This document shows positions 8,750 to 16,492 of a stretch of 19,514 nucleotides of DNA, piece by piece; position 1 is the first letter of the stretch; the number at the start of each line of letters is the position of its first letter. This DNA comes from CADCWK01 sp964244115 (GTDB lineage: Bacteria > Chloroflexota > Chloroflexia > Thermomicrobiales > UBA6265), in the NCBI GenBank assembly GCA_964244115.1, contig CAXTHM010000069.1, positions 1-19,514 on the forward strand, written 5' to 3'. The position numbers and the translations under genes were made by a program. The notes under the pieces are model-generated. The model was not told the DNA's origin. It saw only the letters and a list, made by a program, of their open reading frames with translations, and searched no databases.

Positions 8750-8782
8750 AAAAGCCCCTCTCCATCCGCAGATGGGGAGGGG
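8750..8782 (-). terminator. Terminator-like hairpin after the 158-residue gene
   Basis: On the minus strand the arm at 8771-8782 pairs with that at 8755-8766 (CCCCTCCCCATC against GATGGAGAGGGG, one wobble pair) with a TGCG loop, followed by CTTTTCG. It lies 20 bases past the stop of the 158-residue gene. The hairpin is also the core of repeat copy E, whose flank TTTGGGGTGGGG continues to 8797. Confidence 0.6.
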
Positions 8783-8797
8783 TTTGGGGTGGGGTCA
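8750..8797 (+). repeat. Intergenic hairpin repeat, copy E (short)
   Basis: This is a short member of the repeat family: AGCCCCTCTCC, a minimal loop, then GGGGAGGGG and TTTGGGGTGGGG. The flank matches copy D at 12336-12431 (GGGGAGGGGTTTGGGGAGGGG) closely. The variable interior present in copies A-D is reduced to a few bases, and the element abuts the end of the neighbouring gene. Confidence 0.6.
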
Positions 8798-8802
8798 ACC
8801 GC

Positions 8803-9279
8803 CTACGGTCGGTCGATCTCGACCGTCTCGTCCTGCCCGACGAGCTGGTTCCACATCTCGTAGTCGGTCTCGCTCTTGGCGATGACGCGGTTGCTCGGGT
8901 CCGTGTGCTCGCCGCCGATCGCCTTGAACGGGCCGCGACCCATGTCGTTCAGGTCGAGGTAGACGCTGCCCTGCTGGAGCTGGGTGCCGTCCGCGAGGAC
9001 GGACAGCCGGGCCAGGTCGGCGTCGTTGAGCTGGTTCAGGTTTGCCTGAACGGTCTTGTCGTCGGCGGCCGAATGGCTGTCGTCACCGTGCGAGGCCTGC
9101 GGGAAGGCCGCCAGGTCCGGGGCGAGCTGCTCATCGAAGGTCGGGTCATACGGGGCCGGGCCGGTCGGGTTGGTCCGCTGCTCGACCGCGACGTCGTGCG
9201 TCTGCGCGTGCCGGGCCTCAGGGCCGCCGATGTCGGAGTACTTCTTGCGGCCATCGCCGGGGCTGTTGTCGTCGGACAT
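8803..9279 (-). CDS. Uncharacterised small acidic protein (158 aa)
   Basis: I do not recognise this family. It is supported as a real gene by a perfect AGGAGG (9286-9291) 6 bases before the ATG, a terminator-like hairpin just after its stop, and a sensible amino acid composition. The product is hydrophilic and Asp/Asn/Gln-rich, has no signal peptide or membrane segment, and is probably cytoplasmic. The first 70 residues look disordered (GDGRKKYSDIGG, then HAQTHDVAVEQRTNP); the last 90 look folded, with LNQLNDADLARLSVLADGT and YLDLNDMGRGPFKAIGGE. It has no cysteine. It is divergent from the flavoprotein gene at 9489, sharing a 209-base control region. A stress-related or small adaptor role is possible but is only a guess. 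Confidence 0.75.
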   Translation of the reverse strand: MSDDNSPGDGRKKYSDIGGPEARHAQTHDVAVEQRTNPTGPAPYDPTFDEQLAPDLAAFPQASHGDDSHSAADDKTVQANLNQLNDADLARLSVLADGTQLQQGSVYLDLNDMGRGPFKAIGGEHTDPSNRVIAKSETDYEMWNQLVGQDETVEIDRP

Positions 9280-9405
9280 GGGAGACCTCCTCTAGGTGCT
9301 CGCGTCGAACTCGTATCGTCAGATCGGCCGTGCAATCACGGTGCCAGTGGTGCCGACGGCACGACGGAGGGTTAACGTCGGCGCCGTTCCTGCCCGATCG
9401 GGTAG

Positions 9406-9434
9406 TTGCCGACCTCCAATTGCTTACGTATAGT
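9406..9434 (+). promoter_or_regulatory. Sigma70-type promoter of the flavin reductase gene
   Basis: TTGCCG (9406-9411, 4 of 6 consensus bases) is separated by exactly 17 bases from TATAGT (9429-9434, 5 of 6). Transcription would begin about 9441, giving a leader of nearly 50 bases before the ATG at 9489. This argues against the alternative in-frame start at 9444, which would sit at the transcription start. Confidence 0.6.
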
Positions 9435-9488
9435 TAGTCATCGTTGCGAATCTCAACCATTCGCCTGTCGCGCAGAGGAGTTCTCCCT

Positions 9489-10088
9489 ATGTCCACTATC
9501 GGCATCATCGTCGGCTCGACCCGACCCGGCCGCTTCAGCATCCAGGCGGCCAACTGGCTGCTCGATTTCGCCAACAAGCGTGGCGACGCCGAGTTCGTCC
9601 TCGTCGACCTCGCCGAGTTCGATCTGCCGCTGTTCGAGGAGCCGGTCTCTCCGGTCTACGCCCCGGTCCAGAACGCCCATGCCCAGGCCTTCGGCGCCCG
9701 GCTGGCCGAGCTGGACGGCTTCGTCTTCGCGACGCCGGAGTACAACCACTCCACGAGTGCGGCGCTCAAGAACGCCCTCGACTACGCCTATGTCGAGTAC
9801 AACTTCAAGCCAGCCAGCTTCATCTCCTGGGGCGCCATCTCCGGCGGCACCCGCGCCGTCGAGCACCTCCGCGCCATCCTGGCCGAACTCAAGGTCTACG
9901 ATCTCCGCGAGCAGATCGTGATCCCGAACTTCTACCTCAACTTCGACGACCAGGGTCACTACCGCTTCGGCGAGGCCGAGGAGCGCCAGGCTACGGCCGT
10001 GCTCGACGAGCTGGTCTTCTGGACCGAGCAGATGAACGCCGCTCGCGCCCTCAAGGCCGAGCGCAGCCAGCTGGTCGGCGCCGTCTAG
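9489..10088 (+). CDS. NADPH-dependent FMN reductase family protein
   Basis: This 199-residue cytoplasmic flavodoxin-fold protein is expected to bind FMN and use NAD(P)H to reduce flavin, quinone, azo or similar substrates. The FMN phosphate loop GSTRPGRFS is at residues 9-17, and the family motif TPEYNHSTSAALKNALDYAY (about 82-101) provides the flavin-facing PEYN segment. Length is normal for the family (about 180-200 residues). The ATG at 9489 is preferred over an in-frame start at 9444 because GAGGAG lies 8 bases upstream and a promoter predicts transcription beginning at about 9441. It is monocistronic, ending in a strong hairpin at 10114-10150. The exact substrate cannot be told from sequence. 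Confidence 0.93.
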   Translation: MSTIGIIVGSTRPGRFSIQAANWLLDFANKRGDAEFVLVDLAEFDLPLFEEPVSPVYAPVQNAHAQAFGARLAELDGFVFATPEYNHSTSAALKNALDYAYVEYNFKPASFISWGAISGGTRAVEHLRAILAELKVYDLREQIVIPNFYLNFDDQGHYRFGEAEERQATAVLDELVFWTEQMNAARALKAERSQLVGAV

Positions 10089-10113
10089 CTCCCGATATCA
10101 TCAGCGCGAACCG

Positions 10114-10150
10114 AGACGGCCCACCCTTCCGAGCAAGGGGTGGGCCGTCT
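10114..10150 (+). terminator. Strong hairpin after the flavin reductase gene
   Basis: AGACGGCCCACCC (10114-10126) and GGGTGGGCCGTCT (10138-10150) form a perfect 13-bp stem with an 11-base loop, 26 bases after the stop codon. The downstream T-run is poor (GTCTGCATGG), so it may terminate inefficiently or act mainly to protect the 3' end of the mRNA. Confidence 0.65.
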
Positions 10151-10608
10151 GCATGGGCTTCGTCGAGCGATCGTCGGGTCAGCGGACGATCCATGACAGC
10201 GAGCGGACCCGGATGACCCGCCGCCGGATCGCGTCGGACGGTGCCGGGGTCTGGGCGGGGCCGTTGCCGACCCGATCTCCCGACGCTGTAACGGGTCCGT
10301 TCCCCCTTCGGGATGCGTCGAGCGGGTCCGCCCGCCGGAGACCGCATCTGGCACCGTCGCCGACGGTGCGCGACCGCGAATCGTGTCCGGCGGTGCCTGG
10401 TGGGGGGCATTGCCGGTGTCGGAATCGGTCCGGGCCATCCAGACCCAGCCCTGAAGGGACTCGGCGCAGGCGACGACGTCGCGAAGGGGGGGCTGCGATG
10501 GAGAACCCGAGGGCGACCCAGTGTCGGGATATGGTCCTCACGTCGCTGCCCCTGCTCACTACGCGGTCACGCCGCAGTGCGTGCCCTGTCGGCGCAACCA
10601 CAGAAGAG
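10151..10608. other. Gene-free stretch between the flavin reductase gene and rtcB
   Basis: I see no credible gene: the open frames crossing it have Arg/Pro/Ser-rich translations typical of noncoding GC-rich DNA. One short near-perfect palindrome, GCACCGTCG and CGACGGTGC around a single C, lies at 10351-10369. Its role is unknown; it could be a protein-binding site, but nothing nearby identifies a partner. Confidence 0.4.
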
Positions 10609-10636
10609 CTCCTCTCCATCCGCGGATGGAGAGGAG
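10609..10636 (-). terminator. 28-bp perfect palindrome, probable rtcB terminator
   Basis: CTCCTCTCCATC (10609-10620), a CGCG centre, and GATGGAGAGGAG (10625-10636) form a perfect palindrome 29 bases past the rtcB stop. On the minus strand it is followed by the pyrimidine-rich CTCTTCTG. Its core is nearly identical to the hairpin at 8755-8782, so it is probably a member of the same dispersed family (copy F). Confidence 0.6.
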
Positions 10637-10665
10637 TCTCGCTTCGCTGGAGATGGGGTATCTCG

Positions 10666-11883
10666 CTAGTCGTCCCGCGCCCGGCTGTCCCCCTTCACCG
10701 TGATCAGCGGCCGGAGCGTGTGGACGATCTCGATCAGGTCGAGCTGCCGCCCGATCACCACTTCGACGTCCTTGTAGACGCCGGGCGCCTCGTCGAGGAT
10801 GCCGGGCGACGGCTTCGAGTACGTCCCGGCGATCGACGTGGCGAAGGCGGCCGGCGAGATCCGCTCCCGCGCCGCCTTGCGGCTCATCGTCCGGCCCGCC
10901 CCGTGGGAGCAGGACATCAGGCCGTCCGGGTTGCCGCGGCCGCGAACGATGTACGACGGCGCACCCATGCTGCCGGGGATGATGCCGATCTCTCCGGCGG
11001 CCGCGCTCGTCGCCCCCTTGCGGTGGACCATCACCTCCCGGCCCTCGTGCCGCTCCAGCCGGGCGAAGTTGTGGTGGATGTTAATGTGCCCGGCCAGGTC
11101 GAGCGCCGGCACGTCGATCTTCGCCCGCTCGAGCTGGGCGAACAGGGTCTCCACCATCGCCCGCAGCATCCGGAGCCGGTTCTCGAGCGCGAATCCCGTC
11201 GCCCAGGTCATGTCGTGGACGTAGTCCTGGCCGGTCTGGTCGTCCAGCGGCAGCGCGGCCAGGTCGGCCGGCTCCTGTCGTGCCCGCCGCTCGGCGATCC
11301 CGACCGCGAGGTCGTGGTAGTGCTTCGCGATCCGCAGGCCGGTGTGGCGGCTGCCGGAGTGGACCATCAGCCAGAGCTGACCGCCCTCGTCGACCTGCGC
11401 TTCGAGGAAGTGGTTGCCGCCGCCGAGGGTGCCGAGCTGCTTCGCGCCCCGGCTGGCGAGGACGGGCTGTAGGGCAGTCGCCCGCAGCGGGCGGTCCAGC
11501 GGTCCGAGTGGCTGCCCGGTCTTGTGGGTCTCGAACCCGGTCGGCACGCCGCGCCGGACGGAGCCAGACCACGCCCGCCAGAAGTCCCGGCCCATCGTCT
11601 CGTCGTCCAGCGGGACGCCGGTGGCGATGGCGGACATGCCGCAGCCGATGTCGGCGCCGACCCCGTTGGGCAGGATGGCGTCGGTGGTTGGCAGCACGGA
11701 GCCGATCGTGACGCCGAAGCCGACGTGGCAGTCGGGCATCACGGCCAGCCGGAGGGCCGCGTCGGGGTGACTTGCGGCGGTGTGGAGTTGTTCGAGGGCG
11801 GCCGGCTCGATCTCGTCGGGCGGCAGCCAGCTCCAGATCGGCACACGGGTGCCGACCGAGTCATGGATCTCGTAACGGGTCAT
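10666..11883 (-). CDS. rtcB: RtcB family RNA-splicing ligase
   Basis: RtcB joins RNA 2',3'-cyclic phosphate (or 3'-phosphate) ends to 5'-hydroxyl ends using GTP and Mn2+, in RNA repair or tRNA splicing. The 405-residue product matches the usual length of about 400. Key motifs are intact: MPDCHVGFG (49-57), NGVGADIGCGM with metal ligands Asp78 and Cys81, LGGGNHFLE with His158, HSGSRH (175-180), HINIHHNF (266-273), HRKGATSA, PGSMG and SCSHGAGRTMSR, whose His327 should be the residue that takes GMP. AGGGA lies about 9 bases before the ATG at 11883. No archease, RtcA cyclase, RtcR or peptide-release-factor-H gene is next to it, so it appears to be an isolated gene. Confidence 0.95.
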   Translation of the reverse strand: MTRYEIHDSVGTRVPIWSWLPPDEIEPAALEQLHTAASHPDAALRLAVMPDCHVGFGVTIGSVLPTTDAILPNGVGADIGCGMSAIATGVPLDDETMGRDFWRAWSGSVRRGVPTGFETHKTGQPLGPLDRPLRATALQPVLASRGAKQLGTLGGGNHFLEAQVDEGGQLWLMVHSGSRHTGLRIAKHYHDLAVGIAERRARQEPADLAALPLDDQTGQDYVHDMTWATGFALENRLRMLRAMVETLFAQLERAKIDVPALDLAGHINIHHNFARLERHEGREVMVHRKGATSAAAGEIGIIPGSMGAPSYIVRGRGNPDGLMSCSHGAGRTMSRKAARERISPAAFATSIAGTYSKPSPGILDEAPGVYKDVEVVIGRQLDLIEIVHTLRPLITVKGDSRARDD

Positions 11884-12335
11884 GGTGTTCGTCCCTGGCG
11901 CGGGATCGGGTGAAAGGTGCGCCCGGCGATCCGCGGTCAGCGCGCGAGATCGACTGTGAGTCGTTTCCGACAGGCGCCCCGTCCGCCAACAACCGCACCG
12001 GCGGCTGTCTCCTCTTGGGCTGGCGGTACTGCGGTAGACGGCTCACCCCGCCGTCGAGGGCCAGGCGGCGACGGTGCCCGGCCGGGGTGCCGCGGTCGCG
12101 CCGATTGCGACACCCGGATTACAGGATGCCACGCCACGTCAACGTGGTAGAGATCGTGTTCACCCAGACCCGACCATGAACGGATCGGGCTTCCTGAATC
12201 GAGATGAACGATCCGTTTGGCGACCACCGTTATCGCCCCGCGGGGCGATGGCCGCTGCGGCGGCCGGGCTCGCAAGCGTCGCCCCTACGATCGTGCCGCC
12301 TCATGATCCCAGGAGCGCTTGCGCGACCAGCATGA
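11884..12335. other. Gene-free stretch upstream of rtcB
   Basis: Only Arg/Pro-rich shadow frames are present. I see a perfect 18-bp palindrome at 12232-12249 (ATCGCCCCG then CGGGGCGAT), and CCACGTCAACGTGG at 12130-12150. The rtcB promoter should lie just above 11884, but I cannot point to convincing -35 and -10 boxes. The strong palindrome could be a binding site or a hairpin; neither neighbour is close enough to assign it. Confidence 0.4.
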
Positions 12336-12431
12336 AGCCCCTCTCCGGGACCGGTGAGTCGAAATCGCCTTCAGGCGATGGAGCGAACCGGGAGCCGGGG
12401 AGGGGTTTGGGGAGGGGACTGCTCTGCCACC
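12336..12431 (+). repeat. Intergenic hairpin repeat, copy D, downstream of the peptide transporter operon
   Basis: This element starts with AGCCCCTCTCCGG and ends with GGGGAGGGGACTGCTCTGCC followed by ACC. A nested small hairpin (ATCGCC, TTCA, GGCGAT at 12364-12379) occupies its interior. The right flank matches copy A (read in the same sense) and copy E. It lies about 70 bases beyond the stop of the last ABC gene, so on the opposite strand it would also form a hairpin at the operon's 3' end. Confidence 0.65.
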
Positions 12432-12502
12432 AACCTGCATCGCCGGAGGACATTCTCCGCCACCAACCGGTTGCGACTGGCTCGCAAGCTTCGCCGCGAC
12501 GG

Positions 12503-13522
12503 CTACGACGCCGCGTCGTACAGATGACACGCCACCTGCTGCCGGCCCTCGACGACCTGCAACACGGGGGTCTCGTGGCGGCAGCGGTCGAAGACGAACG
12601 GGCAGCGGCCGGCGAAGCGGCAGCCGGGCCGGAGGTCGACCGGCGTCGGCGGGTCGCCGCTGATCTCGATCGGCTCCCCGGTCGTCGGCTCGTCCCCGGC
12701 CGGCAGCGTGTGCGAGAGCAGCGCCCGGGTGTAGGGATGGCGCGGGGTGTCGATCACATCGGCCGTCTCGCCGGTCTCGACGAACATGCCGAGGTACATC
12801 ACCGCCACCCGCGACGCCATGTACCGCGCCACGGCGATGTCGTGGGTGATGAAGACGATCGCCATGCCGCGCTCGTCCCGCAGGTCGAGCAGCTGGTTCA
12901 TGATCTCGGCCCGGACCGAGACGTCCAGCATCGAGACGGGCTCGTCCGCGACCAGGAACGCCGGTTCGAGCAGCATCGCCCGGACGGTGACGACGCGCTG
13001 GAGCTGGCCGCCGGAGAGCTCGTGCGGGAAGCGGTCGAGGAAGTTGCCGGCTGGCCGGAGCCCGGACGCCTCGACGGCGTACGTGATCCTCTGCTCGCGC
13101 TCGGCGGACGTCCCGATCCCGTGGATCTCCAGCGCCTGGAGCAGCGACGCCCGGACGGTCAGCCGTGGGTCGAAGGCCTCGAACGGGTTCTGGAAGATGA
13201 CCTGCGCCTCCCGCCGGAACGCCTTGAGCGCCTTGCCCGAGAGGCCGGACAGGTCCTGCCCCCGGAACCGGATCGTCCCGCCGGTCGCCTCCTCCAGGCG
13301 GACGAGGAGCCGACCGGTCGTGGACTTGCCGCATCCGCTCTCGCCGACGAGGGCGAGGATCTCGCCGTCGCGCAGCGTGAACGAGACCCGGTCGACGGCG
13401 TGGACGGCGTGGTCCTCCCGCCGGACGACGTCGCCGATCGAGCGGCGGACGGGGTACAGGCATTGGGCGCCGATCACTTCGAGGAGCGGCGTGGTCGTGC
13501 CAATCGCGGCGTCGGTCGTCAT
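12503..13522 (-). CDS. Peptide ABC transporter ATP-binding protein (DppF/OppF-like)
   Basis: This is the second ATPase of a dipeptide/oligopeptide (or other family-5 solute) importer, acting on the cytoplasmic face of the membrane. The 339-residue product has Walker A GESGCGKST (60-68), a Q-loop QNPFEAF, the signature LSGGQLQR, Walker B FLVADEP, a D-loop SMLDVS and the switch THD. The C-terminal oligopeptide-transporter domain carries the cysteine motif GCRFAGRCPFVFDRC and a further Cys near the end. Unusually, the N-terminal part contains the longer IGDVVRREDHAVHAVD insertion typical of the DppF-type partner. The ATG at 13522 overlaps the previous gene's stop by four bases (ATGA), so the two ATPases are translationally coupled. 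Confidence 0.92.
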   Translation of the reverse strand: MTTDAAIGTTTPLLEVIGAQCLYPVRRSIGDVVRREDHAVHAVDRVSFTLRDGEILALVGESGCGKSTTGRLLVRLEEATGGTIRFRGQDLSGLSGKALKAFRREAQVIFQNPFEAFDPRLTVRASLLQALEIHGIGTSAEREQRITYAVEASGLRPAGNFLDRFPHELSGGQLQRVVTVRAMLLEPAFLVADEPVSMLDVSVRAEIMNQLLDLRDERGMAIVFITHDIAVARYMASRVAVMYLGMFVETGETADVIDTPRHPYTRALLSHTLPAGDEPTTGEPIEISGDPPTPVDLRPGCRFAGRCPFVFDRCRHETPVLQVVEGRQQVACHLYDAAS

Positions 13523-14529
13523 CCCGCCTGCACCTCCGGGTACTGGTCGAACAGCACGCAGCGGACGGTGTGACCCGGCGCGACCTGGTAGAGCGGGGGT
13601 GGTGCGACGGTGCAGCGCTCGGTGGCGTGCGGGCAGCGCGGGGCGAACCGGCAGCCGGCCGGCGGCTTGCGCAGGTCCGGCAGTGATCCGGGAATCCCGG
13701 CCAGGCGACCGGTCTGCCCGTGGACTCGTGGGACGGAGGCGACCAGCGCCTGCGAGTACGGGTGGGCCGGCGCCGAGAAGAACCGCTCGCGGGGAGCAAC
13801 CTCCATCAGCTGGCCGGCGTAGAGGACGGCGACGGTGTCGGCGGTCGCGTTGATCACGCCGACGTCGTGCGAGATCACCATCAGCGTCAGGTTGAAGACG
13901 TCGCGGAGCCGGTTGACCTCCCGCAGGATCTGCCCCTGGGTGATCACGTCGAGCGCCGTCGTCGACTCGTCCAGGATCAGGAACGGCGGGTTGCAGAGCA
14001 GCCCGAGCGCGATCATGGTCCGCTGCATCATCCCGCCCGACAGCTCGAACGGGTAGGCCCGCAGCACCCGCGCCGGCAGGTGGACGGCGGCGAGCAGATC
14101 GTCGATCCGCTGGCTCCGCTCGCGCTCGCTCAGGCGGGGCTCGTGCATCCCGAGGACGTCGTGGAGCTGGGCGCCGATCCGGTGGACGGGGCTGAGGGCG
14201 GACAGCGACCGCTGGAAGACGGTGCTGAGCTGCCGCCAGCGCCAGGTCCGGTTCATCGCTGATTCGGACTGCCGGGCGAGATCGGTGCCGTTGAAGACGA
14301 CCGATCCCGATGTGATCGCGGCGTTGTCCGGCAGGAGCCTGAGGATGCCGGCCGCGACCGTCGACTTGCCGGAGCCGCTCTCGCCGACAAGACCGACCGA
14401 GCGCCCGGCCGGGATCGCCAGCGAGAAGTCCTGGACGGCCTGGACGGTGCCGCCGCCGGCCCGGTAGTCGATGCTGACGTTCCGCAGGTCGAGGAGCGGC
14501 GTGGTCGCCGTAGTGGTATCGGTTGTCAT
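13519..14529 (-). CDS. Peptide ABC transporter ATP-binding protein (DppD/OppD-like)
   Basis: This 336-residue ATPase pairs with the product of the next gene to power the importer. It has Walker A GESGSGKST (49-57), a Q-loop in VFQRSLSALSP, the signature LSGGMMQR, Walker B LILDEST followed by TALD, and the switch SHD. The C-terminal GCRFAPRCPHATERC cysteine block is typical of this family. In Walker B the usual Pro after DE is Ser (DEST), which is a mild departure. The start at 14529 overlaps the stop of the upstream permease as ATGA. A much longer open frame reaching 15351 is only the antisense-like read-through of the permease gene in another frame and is not used. Confidence 0.92.
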   Translation of the reverse strand: MTTDTTTATTPLLDLRNVSIDYRAGGGTVQAVQDFSLAIPAGRSVGLVGESGSGKSTVAAGILRLLPDNAAITSGSVVFNGTDLARQSESAMNRTWRWRQLSTVFQRSLSALSPVHRIGAQLHDVLGMHEPRLSERERSQRIDDLLAAVHLPARVLRAYPFELSGGMMQRTMIALGLLCNPPFLILDESTTALDVITQGQILREVNRLRDVFNLTLMVISHDVGVINATADTVAVLYAGQLMEVAPRERFFSAPAHPYSQALVASVPRVHGQTGRLAGIPGSLPDLRKPPAGCRFAPRCPHATERCTVAPPPLYQVAPGHTVRCVLFDQYPEVQAG

Positions 14530-15437
14530 CGTCCGGCCCGCCGTCCCTTGGGGTTGAGCACGTAGGCCAGACCGTCGCCGATCAGGTAGAAGGCCATGAC
14601 CGTGATGACGGTCGCGACGCCAGCGAAGATCGAGGTCCACCAGGCGGTCGTTAGATATGAGCGGCCGTCGTAGATCATGCGGCCCCACGACGCCTGATTG
14701 GGGTCGCCCAGACCGAGGAAGGACAGGCCGGCCTCGGTCAGGATCGCGCCGGCGACGATCAGCGAGCTGTTCGCGATCACCGGCTGGACGCCGTTCGGGA
14801 TGAGGTGGCGGAACATGATCCGGCCGCGGCTCTCCCCGAGCGCCGTCAGGGCCTGAACGAAGGTCCGCTCCCGCAGCGCCAGCGCCTGCGAGCGCATCAG
14901 GCGAGCGTTGCCGGGCCACGAGGTCAGGCCGATCACGACCATGACGTAGTAGATGTTGCTGCCGAAGGTCGCGACGACGACGATGATCAGGAAGAAGGTC
15001 GGCACGATCAGGAACATGTCGGTGAGGCGGCTGAGGACGAGGTCGACCCAGCCGCCGTAGAAGCCGGAGACGCTGCCGATCACGATCCCGAGCAGGCCGG
15101 CGATCAGGGCGGCGATCAGGCCGACCGCGAGCGACAGCCGGGCGCCGTAGAGGATCTGCGACAGCACGTCCCGACCGAGGTTGTCGGTCCCGAGCGGGTG
15201 CCCGTCCACGCCCGGTCGGGTCAGCGGCGCCGCCCCGAGTTCGAACGGGTCGCTCGGGCTGAGCAGCGGCGCGAAGATCGCGGCGACCGCGATCAGGATC
15301 AGGATGACGAGCCCGATCGGGCCGTAGCGGCTCTCGGTGAACAGGCCCCAACCCTGGGCCAGCGACCGGAGCCGGTTGGTCGTGGTCGGCCGGGCGACGG
15401 ACGGGGCGTCGTCGACGGTGAGGTTCGGGTCCATCAT
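14526..15437 (-). CDS. Peptide ABC transporter permease (DppC/OppC-like)
   Basis: This inner membrane permease of 303 residues has an N-terminal cytoplasmic stretch, a first membrane helix (YGPIGLVILILIAVAAIFAP, about 38-57), and the OppC N-terminal motif HPLGTDNLGRDVLSQILYGA. About five further helices follow. The EAA loop that contacts the ATPases is ALGESRGRIMFRHLIPN. The terminal stretch FYLIGDGLAYVLNPKGRR is also typical. The ATG at 15437 shares one base with the stop of the upstream permease (TGATG); a second ATG one codon in is an equally possible start. Length and motif content are normal for the family. Confidence 0.92.
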   Translation of the reverse strand: MMDPNLTVDDAPSVARPTTTNRLRSLAQGWGLFTESRYGPIGLVILILIAVAAIFAPLLSPSDPFELGAAPLTRPGVDGHPLGTDNLGRDVLSQILYGARLSLAVGLIAALIAGLLGIVIGSVSGFYGGWVDLVLSRLTDMFLIVPTFFLIIVVVATFGSNIYYVMVVIGLTSWPGNARLMRSQALALRERTFVQALTALGESRGRIMFRHLIPNGVQPVIANSSLIVAGAILTEAGLSFLGLGDPNQASWGRMIYDGRSYLTTAWWTSIFAGVATVITVMAFYLIGDGLAYVLNPKGRRAGR

Positions 15438-16405
15438 CAGCGCAGCCTGATCCGCGGGTCGAGCAGCGCGTAGACGAGGTCGGTGATCAGGATCGCGAGC
15501 GAGACGGTGATCGCCAGGATCAGGTAGATCCCGAGCAGGAGCGGGAAGTCCCGCCGGAAGACCGCGTCCAGCGTCAGCCGCCCGATCCCCGGCCAGGAGA
15601 AGACGATCTCGACCAGCGCCGCGCCGGTGAAGACGAAGCCGAAGTTGAGGCCGAAGACGGTCACGGTCGGCAGGAGCGCGTTGCGGAGGGCGTAGGTCCG
15701 GAAGATCCGGCCCCGCGGCATCCCGGTCGCCCGGAACGTCGTCATGTAGTCCTCCTGCTGCTGCTGGGCGACGCTGGAGCGGGTGATCCGGTAGTAGATC
15801 GGGATCTGAACCAGGGTCAGCGTCGCCATCGGCAATACCAGGTGATGACCGATGTCCCGCCAGCGATCGATCCCCTCGTAACTAGCCCGGACGTTCTCCA
15901 TCCCGGAGGTGGGGAACCAGCCGAGCTGCGAGGAGAAGACGAGGATCATCAGCAGGCCCAGCCAGAACGATGGCAGAGCGAACAGGACATAACTCACCCC
16001 CGACAGCGAGACGTCCGTCGCGCTGAAGATCTTCCGGGCCGAGACGACGCCGAGCAGCGTCCCGATCACGAAGGCGAGGATGGCGCTCGTCCCGGTCAGG
16101 AGCAGGGTGGCCGGCAGCCGGTCCATGATCAGGTTGAAGACCGACTGCCCGCGGTAGGCCAGCGAGTCGCCCAGGTTGCCCCGGGCCAGCTGGCCGACGT
16201 AGGAGACGAACTGGACTGGCAGGGGCCGGTCGAGACCGAGGTCCTTCCGGATCGCCGCGATCTGTTCCTCGCTGGCGCTGTCCTGTCCGGCGTAGATCCG
16301 GGCCGGATCGCCGGGGGCGGCGTGGAGCAGCGCGAAGTTGAGCACTACCGACAGCAGGATCGTCGGGATGATGGTGAGCAACTGCCGCCCGATGTACGTC
16401 CCCAC
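15437..16405 (-). CDS. Peptide ABC transporter permease (DppB/OppB-like)
   Basis: This 322-residue permease has the standard N terminus of the DppB class (IGRQLLTIIPTILLSVVLNFALLHAAPGDP), about six membrane helices, and an EAA-type loop TFRATGMPRGRIFRTYALRN. The C terminus DLVYALLDPRIRLR is the usual end for the family. The start is the GTG at 16405, supported by TAGGAG (16413-16418) seven bases upstream. It follows the binding-protein gene by 87 bases and is coupled to the next permease. The N-terminal motif string is quoted here from residues 5 to 34 in pieces: IGRQLLTIIP, TILLSVVLNF and ALLHAAPGDP. Confidence 0.92.
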   Translation of the reverse strand: MGTYIGRQLLTIIPTILLSVVLNFALLHAAPGDPARIYAGQDSASEEQIAAIRKDLGLDRPLPVQFVSYVGQLARGNLGDSLAYRGQSVFNLIMDRLPATLLLTGTSAILAFVIGTLLGVVSARKIFSATDVSLSGVSYVLFALPSFWLGLLMILVFSSQLGWFPTSGMENVRASYEGIDRWRDIGHHLVLPMATLTLVQIPIYYRITRSSVAQQQQEDYMTTFRATGMPRGRIFRTYALRNALLPTVTVFGLNFGFVFTGAALVEIVFSWPGIGRLTLDAVFRRDFPLLLGIYLILAITVSLAILITDLVYALLDPRIRLR

Positions 16406-16492
16406 GGAAGAACTCCTACTGGTCTGCCAGGGCTCAGTGGCTTCCCCGGGGGAGAGGTCTGCTCAGCTACCACGCAACGATCGATCGCTGGT

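Noticed and set aside
8371..8802. A possible tRNA or small RNA gene
   Set aside because: I found no T-loop consensus or cloverleaf arrangement; only the hairpins already described are visible.
9444..9488. An upstream start for the flavin reductase at 9444
   Set aside because: It would lie at the predicted transcription start and lacks a ribosome site. The ATG at 9489 begins directly with the family's first beta strand.
10153..11472. A 439-codon plus-strand frame crossing the gap and the rtcB antisense
   Set aside because: It overlaps rtcB on the opposite strand and has an Arg/Pro-rich translation with no recognisable domain.
14530..15351. An upstream extension of the DppD-like ATPase to 15351
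   Set aside because: This part overlaps the DppC-like permease in another frame and translates to Arg/Pro-rich noise. The ATG at 14529 is set by the ATGA overlap and begins the ABC domain.
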